A DNA stretch of 42,815 nucleotides from Ophiothrix spiculata (taxonomy: Eukaryota; Echinodermata; Ophiuroidea; Amphilepidida; Ophiotrichidae), in assembly GCA_000969725.1 (NCBI GenBank), contig JXSR01S027503.1, one strand, 5' to 3'. The notes beneath the pieces are model-generated. The model had not been told where the DNA came from. It saw nothing but the letters and a program-made list of their open reading frames with translations, and made no database searches. The position numbers and the translations under genes are program-made. Numbering within the stretch: position 1 is the first letter of the stretch; each line of letters opens with the position of its first letter. Shown piece after piece: positions 10,201 to 22,200 of the stretch.

Positions 10201-13200
10201 AATTCATTAAAAACACATCAAAAGGTAAAACAAAAAATTATATTGAGGACATCATCAAAAGGCCAAGAAGACCTGAAGTGATGATACCCTGCAAACAAAA
10301 TAAGTAACAAAAGTACACTTAAACAAACAACAGCAAAGGACAAACAAACAACATAAACAAGACAAATGCTCCGATTAAGTATACTGATATGTGTAAATTC
10401 AGTCTCAATTATAATTTGACAATAGATAATTTTTTAGATTTTTTCTGAATTCTTTTATGCTTTTGGATCTTTTTAATATGTCATTACTCAGAGTGTTCCA
10501 AAAGGTTGGTCCACAATTGCGAACAGCACGATCAGAGAATATTTTCTTAGTTTTAATGATACAGTGCAACCTCTTTTATCCGGACATGATGGGACCAAAC
10601 AATGGCCGGATAAGTGAAAAATTCGGATAAGAGAATTGTGTGTAAATCTGCCTAATAACATATAAGTCTTGAAATTGTGTAACATAAAATAATCAATGAG
10701 AAGTGGTATTAATGTGTGAATAAACTTTGTAAGCACTTTCTGAAGGTAAAAATTACAAAAATGTCCTTCAAATGCATTAAATCATGATAATAGGCAATGA
10801 CAAAGCATGTTTTCCTTTGAAATTATTCAGCCGGATAACAGAGTAATCCGTATAAATGAGGTTCGGATAAAAGAGGTTGCACTGTACTATAATCCTGAGC
10901 ATTTCTTGTATTATAGTTGTGAGTCTGAACATGTTTTGTAAAATAAGCTGAGAAAATATTTGGAAGTTGTTTTGAATGATGCTTGTACATGAAACTCCCA
11001 CATTCATCACAACCCTATTTTTGTAAACTGGTGGGGTGTTGAAGGATCATTTTTCGTTTGCTTCCAAGCATTCTCTTGGCGCAGTCAAGCGTAACCAGGA
11101 TATTTAATCACCTGCTTTTCACTCTATTACATATACACATTCCATACGACTACTCAACTTGAGTGGTGAAGTGACCTTGACCCAGGCTTGTCAAATCAAA
11201 TTTGACCTAAAAATCATGTTTTTCGACCCATCTGTGTTGTTGCCCCCTACCTGTACGTGAGGGGGTTGATCCCATTCAGTGCTCAATTTTACACTTAACT
11301 AGATTACCTATCAGATCTGACCAAAAGCAACATAAGTTTCCCAATAGTTTCTTTATAAACGCCTTTTGAGATATGGCTGAATAATGTGTTTGTGTGGAAA
11401 TACTTTAAACCGCTAGTGTAAGTTTAATAAAGTATTTTTTCATAAAATCACTCATAAAATGGATATCACCATTACTCGATGCCACCTATGCCTAAAAATA
11501 ATTGTTTGATTGGCGTAACATAGAAAAAAATGGGTAGGTAGTAAGGCTCTCTTTTATTTATCTATATCTATTTTTTTTTATTTTCAACAAAAAAAACCAC
11601 CCAATTTTAGGATAGTTTGGGTGTTTTTCATAAATTTCTCAAAAAGCACCCAAATCACTAAATTTGGGTGATTTTTTTGACACAATTTTTTTTTATTTTA
11701 CAAAAAAATAGGTGTTTGTCGGGTTTCGCCAATCACAACTTTTTTAGGCCTTATTGCCTGTGCACACTCTGTAACTTTACTTCGTTTAGTACAAGCCAAG
11801 CCTCCTCCCAAAAGATGTTACAAATAAGAGTTATTTTGATTTTATTCTTATACTTAAGTTCAAATTCATTTTACTCACTGCAAAATGCAGGAACTGTATT
11901 TGTCCATGTTTGAAATAGGCACTCAAAAACAAAACTGGACATTTTCACCATTTTATACTTTAGAGGCCATATTATTCAAAATCTTCATTCACAATTTTCC
12001 ACTCACTTTGCTGGAGCACCCCTAATATAATACAGTGGAACCTCGTTAACACAAAATCACTGGGCCCAAAGAATATAGTTTGTGTTATCAGGATTTTGTG
12101 TTATCCAACTGAATTCACATAGGAAATCAATACTTGGGACCCAACACACATTTTGTGTTATCAGGGTTTTTGTGCTAACAGATTTTGTGTTAACAAGGTT
12201 CCATTGTATGATGCTTAATCACTTACCATTGGTAGTGAAGATACAAAGTCATGAATATTTGACATCTTAGCCACGCTGATGATCTCCTCCATGCTCATCT
12301 CACCCTCTACACCATAACTGATGTTGTCTTTGATGGAACATGCAAATAAGATGGGTTCTTGGCTCACGACACTCATATGAGAGCGTAAGCAGGCAAGATT
12401 GATGGCTTTCACGCTGTTGCTGTCAACAGTCTGGAGAAGAAAATGGAAAGAGGGGGTAGAATAAATGATATGAGATGATTTGAGCAAAAGTTTAATGTCT
12501 TTACAAATTTGATTATCACCTTACAAAATATATGTTAATAATGCAGCTGCAGTTCTGCTCTTTGCAGTAGTAATATCCAGGCATGGATAGTTGTGTCGTT
12601 TTGAGGGATTAAAGTCACACCAAGCATTGCATCATGAACAAAACAGCACAAGTTCCTGAAAACAGCAAATTTACTGAAAGGTGTCGCATCTTATGCAAGA
12701 TCAAGCGCAAATGCCTCCTTGCCTTAACACTAAACTTGTACAGTAAAATATATAAGTGGCCTTAATATTTTGGAAATATGTAAGGGCCTGAATATTTTGT
12801 TACATTAATCTAAAATTGTTTTAATTGACACACAATAGAACTGCTCAAGCAAATGGTAAAGGTTACTGTTACAAAATTAGTTTATCAATCTCTCTCAAAC
12901 TTTTACTTTTGCTTAATTTTGTTAGCAATGAAAGAATTATCCCTTGGGATACATCCAATATGGTTTGTAAGAGTGTACGTTGAGCAATTTATTGAATGAC
13001 TTATCACAAGCAAACAACAAACTTGAAATTCTTACAAGTGTTAAAAGGGGATAGTTTAAAACCGGTATTACACTTACCAAGTTTCCACCTGCTGGATCAT
13101 AGAAGCGTTCCAGCAATGATACCAGTGTGCTCTTTCCACAACCACTTTCTCCAACCAGTGCCACTGATTGGCCAGGCTGCACTAATAAATCCAAGCCTTT

Positions 13201-16200
13201 CAAAACATTCGCATCAGGCCGGGTTGGATAACAGAACTCTATATTGCTGTATTCAATGTTGCCTGTGACTGTAGACTGTAAAATAATAGGATGTAGATGC
13301 AAGTGACTTTGACTTTGAAATACCAGTTCAAAATAATTAACAAGTATAGTCAAACTTTATTAGTTTATTCATACAACAGACATCTATCCATTGTTCTAGA
13401 TCAGATTGTTGAGTCATATTCATTCTGATATGAGTCTATACTAAAATATCCCATTCTTTAGCTCTAAGCAAATTCAAAATCTATTATACAATTGAATACG
13501 CCAGTGTAAGAAAACCCCAATATAGCTCCCTTCTGTTAATTATAATTATAAAATATAAATGCATACAAATCTCTGAAAATGCTTTCACATCACTAAAATA
13601 GCATTTCCATGTCAATATCTAATCATAGTGTCACATTTGACCTTGTAGTTTACTTCTTTTGGCATTGTTAGATAATTGTTATAGTACTTAGTTGCTATAT
13701 TTAAACAGTCATTACAAGAAAACCCCAACTCCATGAGCTCCCCTCTGCAACTATATACCAGAAAAATTATCTAACAATGTCTTTAAAAAGTCAACTACAA
13801 GGTCAAATGTGACACTATGATTGGGATATAGACATGGAAATGCTTTGTAGTGATTAGAAAGCATTTTCAGAGTTTGTATGAATTTATATTTTACAGAACT
13901 TAACAGAAGGGAGCTATTGGAGTAAGGGTTTTCTTGTAACGGCATATTCAATTATATGTGCTCTGCATAAACAAAAATATTAAATGAAAATGTTAATATA
14001 GAGTAATTAAATATATGTATCTGCAACTTCTTGAAAGTGGTCAAAATATCCATGGTGATCAACTTACATATCAGGACCCGAGATCCATTTCAGTATAGAT
14101 ATGTTCAAGATTTTAAATTTGCAAAGATCTTTGACCATTGTTTGAATTAACGGTTTAAAAGTGTGTAAAATCAACTCTCCTTAATACTCTTAGGACGATC
14201 AAACTTATAATCATTTTGGGAATACTGTCAGACTGAATTTTTGCTGCCTGGCGGGGAGGGGTAGTGGTTAGGCAGGGAGGGGGGGAGGGGTTAGGGGGAG
14301 AGGGGAGGGGAAAGGGGGAGAGCTACTAAGTACAAACAGGTTATGGGGATGTGCCACATATTTGGGTAGCAAGATCAGGCTCTCTGGTATTTCAATCGGT
14401 CCTTTTTTATTGCAAAATCTGGCATTTTGATTTGTTTTTGCACCAAATGATGCAAATTCAAGCATTTCTTCACAAACATTTAGAAAAATAGTGCTGCAAT
14501 TGGGCAAAAACATGTAATTTTTGAATAAATTTGACTCAAAATTTGAAAGTTGATGGGTCCCTTTTTCTTAAAATTGGTATTTGGATGGGTGGCTTTTCAA
14601 ATTTCAAAGAGGCACGTTCCTACCCAAATCAAATTTAATACCCCAACCAGGGTTTGCTGCAGTACTTACAGGTTTCAGGCCATCTTTGGAATACACATCT
14701 ATACTTGGTTCTAGATTGAATAGTTGTAGCATCAGTTGAGCCGAGTACTTGGCTTTGGCGTAGTCTGGTAACATGGCTGAGGCTTGACCCAGAGAAACAC
14801 CGGCGAAGGAGATGCCAAAGAACACTCTGAAATTACAATAACAACACACTGTGAAGTTAATGATTATAATTCTACTGCACTCAACCATATGTTTTAGAAG
14901 TTTTGATTTTCACTTAAAAGGGGCCACTTTAAAACTCAACCAGTGGTTATCTGGCGGTTCTGGGTGGTTCAACCAGAATAACCAACCGCCCAAGCAGACA
15001 ACCACCGGTTGAGTTTTGAAGTGGCCCCGTATGTTTTCAACCTACACGTGTGAACTTTCATTATTGGTTAAATAAAAATACACAAAGTATGCAAGAAAAA
15101 GTAAAAGTTATAAAACGTAAAGAACACTTAATGAAACAAAACATCAAATGAGGTTATACAGATTCGCACCAAACTACCAATTCTCAAATGGGACACAGGC
15201 TTTGACTAAATGCCATCTATGTTCTGCTGTCACATGATTGCCTACAAGTTGGTCATGTAACCAGGAAGGCATCAGAATACTAAATAAAGAGGTCTATTCA
15301 TATCATATTTGTCATGACAGTCAATTCACACACCAACACAAATGTTATGCACTTTGATCATCACTAAACAGGTGGGAAGCAAGCAAAGGTACTTGTGGTG
15401 ATTGGGGTTCACAGCACAGATAGTTTGAGCCGGCAACTATTGCCAAACTACAACAGTAAATAAACAACACACACTTCAGTGATACAAATTCTTTTCTTTC
15501 AACACCAACAAAATCTTACCTGAAAATATCATCTGGATCCATGACCTCTATGGATATCAAGTATCCACCATAGTGGCAGCAGGCTGCAAAGAGGAAAAAA
15601 TCTTACCTGAAAATATCATCTGGATCCATGACCTCCACAGATACCAAGTATCCACCATAGCGGAAGCAGGCTGCAAAGAGGAAGAAATCTTANNNNNNNN
15701 NNNNNNNNNNNNNNNNNNNNNNNNNNNNNNNNNNNNNNNNNNAAATCTTACCTGAAAATATCATCTGGATCCATGACCTCCACAGATACCAAGTATCCAC
15801 CATAGCGGAAGCAGGCTGCAAAGAGGAAGAAATCTTACCTGAAAATATCATCTGGATTCATGACCTCCACAGATACCAGGTATCCACCATAGCGGAAGCA
15901 GGCTGCATACAGGAAGAAATCTTACCTGAAAATATCATCTGGATCCATGACCTCCACAGATACCAAGTAGCCACCATAACGGAAGCAGGCCGCATACAGG
16001 AAGAAGTTGGAGGATTGGGCGAAGGAAAATGCCAAGGCATAGATGTTGGCGTTTCGCTTTCCTTGTCTGTAATCAAATAGAATAGATAAGGATAAGGTAA
16101 TTAAAATCTTGTATCTGTCATGAAGTGACCTGATATTTTTGCAATTTTCGTTAAGATCTGGCCATTGACACCTTTTATGGCATCTGTTCTAGCAGATCAT

Positions 16201-19200
16201 ATAAAGGATGATGAGAAATATGCATTGTATACTAAAACATTGATAACAATTAAACAAATCACAAACAACCCATTCAAGCCAAGAATTCATTTATTATGAA
16301 AAAAAATCCTGGCCGAAGGGGGACTTCAACCCTGGACATTTTGCACGCTGGGCAAGTGCTGAGCTATCCAGCCCCTCAGATAAACTTAGAGTTTCAATAA
16401 CCAAATAGTTGTGGCAAAGAGCAGTAACAAATTAGAAACAAGTAGACAATTAATGAGATAACCAATGAACAGGAGTGGAGTAGTGCTAATGCGTATCAAC
16501 AGAGTTGAGCAATGCCATACTTCACATGATTTCTTTCCATCTTTTGATTTGGACCTGTATCCTATCTGCTTCTGGTGTGGTTGTGTATGTTATCTTTCAA
16601 ACCCTCCAACCATCTATTAGATGGTCTTCTTCAAGGCTGATTTCCTTTGAATTCATTGAATGTTATACATGTGGGCCTTTTTCAATTCATCCTTCCTGTT
16701 CTCAGCATTTTTGTCATTTTGGGAATATTTGTTGCATTATATCTTGTTTATAATCAAGTGATTTCCTGATGGTTATGTTTCAAGTACAAATATCCCAACA
16801 CATATCATATCAATCATATATCAACTGACTTTATTTCCATAATATATACTTTCAAAATATAGACAAACAAGATAAAAATACAAAGATACAATTATGGAGG
16901 AGTAGTCAAAAGGCCAGAATAGGCCAGAGAGGACTACCCTTTAATACAGAAGCGTTCAAGTATATCAAAAAGTTTTGAAACTTTACCCCAGAAGGGATGG
17001 AGCTTTATCATTGAAATTTTGTCAGAATAGTCACTCATCTTTATGTACATTATGGTGCAGAAATGGTCTCATAAGTAGTTTTACTTTCTTAACAGATGCC
17101 GATTGATGTCATCTACCTACCTGCTTATCACATAAGGTACATGGAAGAAATTCAGACATGCAGCATAATTAAGTTCCCGCATTTGTAGGGTTACAGGGTC
17201 CAGTAAATCTTAACGACATGATCAAAGTTTAGTTGTTTGATACCATAGTAAAGGATAGGGTTTTCTCTTTCCATTGATACAAAATTATTGAAATCGTTTG
17301 ATGTATAACATGAATAATTACACAATGATGTAATAATTCATGCCTGACCTCAAAAATGTTGATTTTCATTGAAATATAAATCTGGATTTTTTCAATAGAG
17401 CGGATGCCTACAATAACAGTCTGTGGAAAGTCAGTTTAAAATGGGAGAAATGTTTTACTTTGCCATTGACTATGCAAAGATGCGTTAAGTATCTTGTAAT
17501 AAAATTACGTTCATGGCTCTATTTCTTCTGGGTAAAGTTTAAAACTTTTTGACACCCCCTCGTAGAGAACAATTGATAGATAAGATTTGAAATATGAAAA
17601 CTCACTTGTATGGTTCTTCAAGGTACCCACAATATCTGTTGTAGAATTTCTGCTCTAAGGACAAAGCTGCAACAGTGCGCATATTTTCAATTGCTTCAGC
17701 TGCCATCTAGAAATAAAAACATTAAAACACAGACGGGTTTATTAAATTTGCTGAAACAAGCATTCAAATTGTTTCAAAAATAACATCTACCAGAGAATTA
17801 GCCAATTCCCTTTAGATTCAGTTTCTGTAAGTGTATAACAAAGGACAATATATTGCAGATATTATCGCAATATTGGTGAATACATAGATCATTTACATAC
17901 AGTCAGTTGTCATAGTTAATTCTAGGCAAAATATCTAATGTTTATAGTATTTTAATACAGTTCTCGCTAGCTCTGTTGGTTAGTTCTTGGACTATTAAAC
18001 ATGTTAACCATGAGCTGTATTGGTCGTTTTGCGTTCGAGTCCAGCTGAAGCTGAGTGTGCGAAAACTGTATAATTATATGAGGGTGTTAATTGCTCAAGC
18101 TAGGGTTGCGCCAATTAATGTAGGCCGCAGTAAGCCCTTTGGCCCCAGGGAGTCCAGGTAGAACAAACAAATTGTATATGCTCTGTAAAGTGTGCAGAAG
18201 CCGTGTGGAATTACAAGTCAGGGGATGCATAGTGCACTATAAATCACCTGCAATTTATTTATTTATTTTATTTAATGTTGTCTGTTGGTTCTGGTAAGCC
18301 TGGTTTGTACTAAAAGATAAAATTGATTTTTCCACTTTTCCTTAGGTCTGTTGAATCGTTTTGTGAGATCGCCAGAAAATTGATTATAAGATTTGTTTAT
18401 AATTCTGATTCAGATCCGATAAGCTTAATAAGGGTCTGATTCCGTTCCATCCGATCAGATCAGTCAAACACTAATTCAAAAATATCTTCCTTTTGTAAAT
18501 GATTTCACTCCGTTTTGTTATCCAATCATCACTGCATAGATATTCTTAATAATATTAATAATAATAATAATAGAGAGCTTTTGTTTTGCGCTACTAAACT
18601 AATTCTCAAGAGCCCTGCTGCCTATTATTAAGCTCCCATCAGGTCACTGTCACAATCAACTAGGAGCCACTGGCCAAGCGCACACCATATCCACACTTAG
18701 ATTGTATTGTTTCCCATAACAGCCCCCAATATCGCTCGGGTCGACGAAGCAATCAAGATTAAATGTCTTGCCCAAGGACATAACCCGTTGGCAGTAGCGG
18801 GGCTCGAAACTCGCGACCTACTGATTTTGAGTCCTACACAATTCCACTAGACCGCATAAGCTCTCTTCTTTTCCTTTCTTTAATAACAGCTTTTTTTTTT
18901 ATCCTGGCATTCTAAAAAAGACATGCATTGCATTGGCAAAACAAACAGGTAAAATATATTAAGAAAAAAATTATGATGAAAGCTGATATCAATATGTAAA
19001 TTTACAATCACGTAAAAAACCAGATATCTTGCATGGCATTATAAAAATCATTAAAGAAATATGAACATTTAACTCATTCTCTAAAATTCATAGTAACAAT
19101 AATGTTCAATGTATTGAAGCCTGACGTTTTGCAGGTACAAAGCAGAAATTTGTTATTGAAAAATAGTTTTTGTCAAAATGATCCACTTTTTCTGACAGAA

Positions 19201-22200
19201 TCTAAAAAAACCCAAATTATATTCAGAAAAGAGTACAAATAACAAGCTTGAACAAGAGACGCCTACAACTCAAAGGATTGTTTCATTCACAATTAATCTG
19301 AAACCACGATATTTGGCTCTTCCAGCACAAGTAATATCACAGTCCATATAAAGTTCAGGAAACTGGCCTGGTGTTACTTCGAAAACTTCAACAACTCATA
19401 TCAATTAACAAAGTACAGAGTTTTACAAGCAAATTAGAAATTCATTGAATGTAAACACAAATCCAGGGGGGTTGCATTTATAATAAGGCCCTCCATTCTG
19501 GATTTTGTTTACACTGTCCAATAAATTATTGTTTGGCCTTCAAGGTTTGAACAAGACCAATTCCTTAACTTCGCCTCGAACTCAAAGTGCAAATAGACAT
19601 GTTGCCAATCTTTTCTTTCTTTAATCTATGAAAATCAAATTCAAGCTGAGCTTTTCCATAAACTTTGTGATGAAATCAAGTTCTTTTTAGTAATTTTCTT
19701 CTTCCTTAAAATCACCATCATGTCAGATCAATTTTCTTCTGCTAGATGCTTACCTTTCCAGCATTTTCCAGAAGTTCTTTGTCTTTCTTATGTCCCTGTG
19801 TGGTTATCTGCATGTTAATAGCACCAGTAACAGCTAATATCGGCACACATGCCAAGACAACCAGGGCAAGCTGCCAGCCAAACCAGAAGGCAATGATTAG
19901 GGCTGCGAACACAGTGGTTGCTGAATTGATAATGGTGCCAATCCGGAACCCTGTTGCCTGATTTGGGAAAAATATCAACAAATTATAAGTACACTATGTG
20001 TCATGTATATTCTGGAGAAAGTTACTAAACATTTAGGCAATTTTTCTATATTTTGGACATTTGAAATATTATAATCTTTAGAAGTTTGTTTGCTAAATTT
20101 GGTTCAAATCTAACGTAAGTGGGGAGCGTGGCCGAGCGGTTAGAGCACGGGTCTCTTAATACAGAGGTTGTGGGTTCAAGCCCCGGGCCAGGCTAGCTGT
20201 TTACATCTCCTTGTTTCCTTGGGCAAGAAACCGTACTCTAATTGCTCCGTGGTTCGGAAGTCATGTTAAGCCGTTGGTCCCCTGTGTGAATGCTCCTTCT
20301 TGGAGCGCTGCATTCAGTGTATACCTGGTGAGTCTAAAAAAATGCTAGCTGCTATGGAGTTTGGAAGTGGTACTTGTAATTTCAATAAAGTTGCCAAAAT
20401 CAAATATGAAGTTTTTGAATATAATCAAATAATGACACAAACTAAAGAAGTACAAAATTTCAACTTAATGTTTATCATATGAGGAAAAACATCAATGAGC
20501 CCACATGTCATTTTGGCAAAATATACACTAAGGATGTAATTTCTTGTATAATTAGCCCAACACAGTGATCATATCAATAATTGTTCTACTGATCACATGT
20601 ATTAACACAACAAATGTAAGTACACCAAAAATCAGACCTTTTTATTTCTTTTGTTGTTGTTGTTGTTGTTGATGTTGTACTGGAAACTGCAATGACAGGG
20701 ATCACAGCCTAATTTGCATATTAAACATGTTAAAGATACCCTGTGCCCAATTCAATACTTATAGAATGGAGTGAGCACAATTGCAAGGAGAGTCGCCAGT
20801 AAAGAGAAAATAGTTACCAAGTTTCCATTCTTGGACAAAACTGATTTAGCAAACATTAGTTTTCTTTACCTTACAAGTTCAGCATTTTATCAAACTGTTT
20901 CGATCTTTCAACCTACCCCTTTGACGTTTGAAGCGTCACTGGCCAGTCGGGTGGTAAGAGCCCCTGTGCTGTGTTTAGCATCATCATAATATCCAATATC
21001 CTGAAAACAATTGTTATATATGGTTAAAATTGTTAAATAGAATCTGTCTCTACTAAAATATGGTCAGCTGCCTTTTTTAAAATGATACGTTTTCCTCTTT
21101 AAAGGGCAAAACTTCATCATTTTCCATAGGTGTTGTAAATATAAAACTCTGTTATCTTTCATGATGATTTTCACCAGGGATTTTCAATTCAGTGTTTTAT
21201 GCCTATGATAGCAAATTGCATTTCACAATCAAAATTGTCACTGCATTGGCACACCATTTTGCAGCAAGCATCCTAATTATACATATATATTTGTAAATAT
21301 GTTTAGTTGTTTTAAAGACCATGTAACAACTGCTCACATATCATTAAATACATATTTGCTTTCTCAAATTTATTAAATTGTCATAATGGGTGTTGCAAAC
21401 AAAATTTATACAAATATTTTTTGACATACACTATTGTGACCAAAGTGATAATGCAATCAATTTCTTGGCTTGTCGTGCTGTGTGCTGCAAACTTTTACGG
21501 ATTCATAAGTAATCTCAAAAGTCTGCAAAGTGTGCAATATTACCATGCGCTCCAACTTTTCACGTGCACACACATAGAAAATGCTTGATGTACAACCCCC
21601 ATTCATGAACGACAATCAAAATAGGGGTAATTGCTATAGTTTTAATACATATGGTGCTCAAAATGAGTACTATAATTCCCCTTTTTAAATTTCTTGGAAA
21701 CAAGTGTTACAAGAGGACCCAAAGCATTTACCTGTCTAAGCATACATTTGAAAGCGCGACTTCTCAATCTCATAGTCAGATTTTCACCAGATATAGAGAA
21801 CATCCACATACTGAACAAGTTGCCAAAGAACATGGCGATACCGAGCACCAGGAACATCAACGACCAAAAACGGGCTTCTTCTTTCATTTCATCAATGGGC
21901 AATGTGAAAACCTATGAAGAAAAATCAGAATATCTTTACAATATTGAATAATGAGTTTCAGAAAACTTATATATACAAGTTTTTATCACTGGGTTAATAT
22001 GAATTCCTGAATCCTATTAATAACCTGCGTAATTGCGCGATTCAATCCAAAAAGATTATTTCTTGTTTTACGCAAACAACTACTCGGGTCATTATCAGGT
22101 AACAAGGACTTCCCTTGATAAAAATTGAGTACAATTGAATTACAAAATTCCTGAGGTGCACATTTGGAACACCATTTTAGTACACTTTTAGTACAATTCT

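Larger units (their letters stand above)
9165..12226 (-). other. Intron 19, 3.1 kb, repeat-rich
   Basis: Holds foldback family A copy 2, the CGCGATCCAAT-containing repeat with a perfect palindrome, a retroposon tail, and two TA-flanked Tigger/pogo-like MITEs. The part at 10900-12030 is AT-rich with ACCCAAAT-type inverted words near 11600-11680 and no recognised gene. Confidence 0.75.
13276..14669 (-). other. Intron 17 with long foldback and G-rich repeat
   Basis: Holds the long foldback at 13491-13952 and the G-rich block near 14252-14328. The stretch 14330-14650 resembles a dispersed, non-coding repeat that abuts exon 17. Confidence 0.7.
14827..15925 (-). other. Intron 16 with foldback and exon-derived array
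   Basis: Contains a short foldback at 14920-15028 and the tandem exon 16 fragments at 15515-15920. Between 15029 and 15514 nothing recognisable was seen. Confidence 0.75.
16067..17605 (-). other. Intron 15 with SINE, retroposon tail and foldback
   Basis: Holds an Ala-tRNA-type SINE (16205-16417), a retroposon 3' tail (16822-16945) and a long foldback (16965-17552). 16418-16821 shows nothing recognisable. Confidence 0.75.
17707..19753 (-). other. Intron 14 with two SINEs
   Basis: Contains a plus-strand tRNA-like SINE (17962-18170) and a minus-strand SINE (18575-18867). The part 18900-19753 is AT-rich with no recognised element. Confidence 0.7.

Noticed and set aside
15573..16076. Open frames across the exon 16 array, on both strands
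   Set aside because: They arise from the 87 bp period (also a multiple of three) and one includes the N gap. Only the minus-strand exon 16 frame fits the transporter.
20121..20192. Functional tRNA gene
   Set aside because: A and B boxes are good, but the acceptor stem does not pair and a SINE body follows. The same holds for the heads at 16307, 26133 and 18800.
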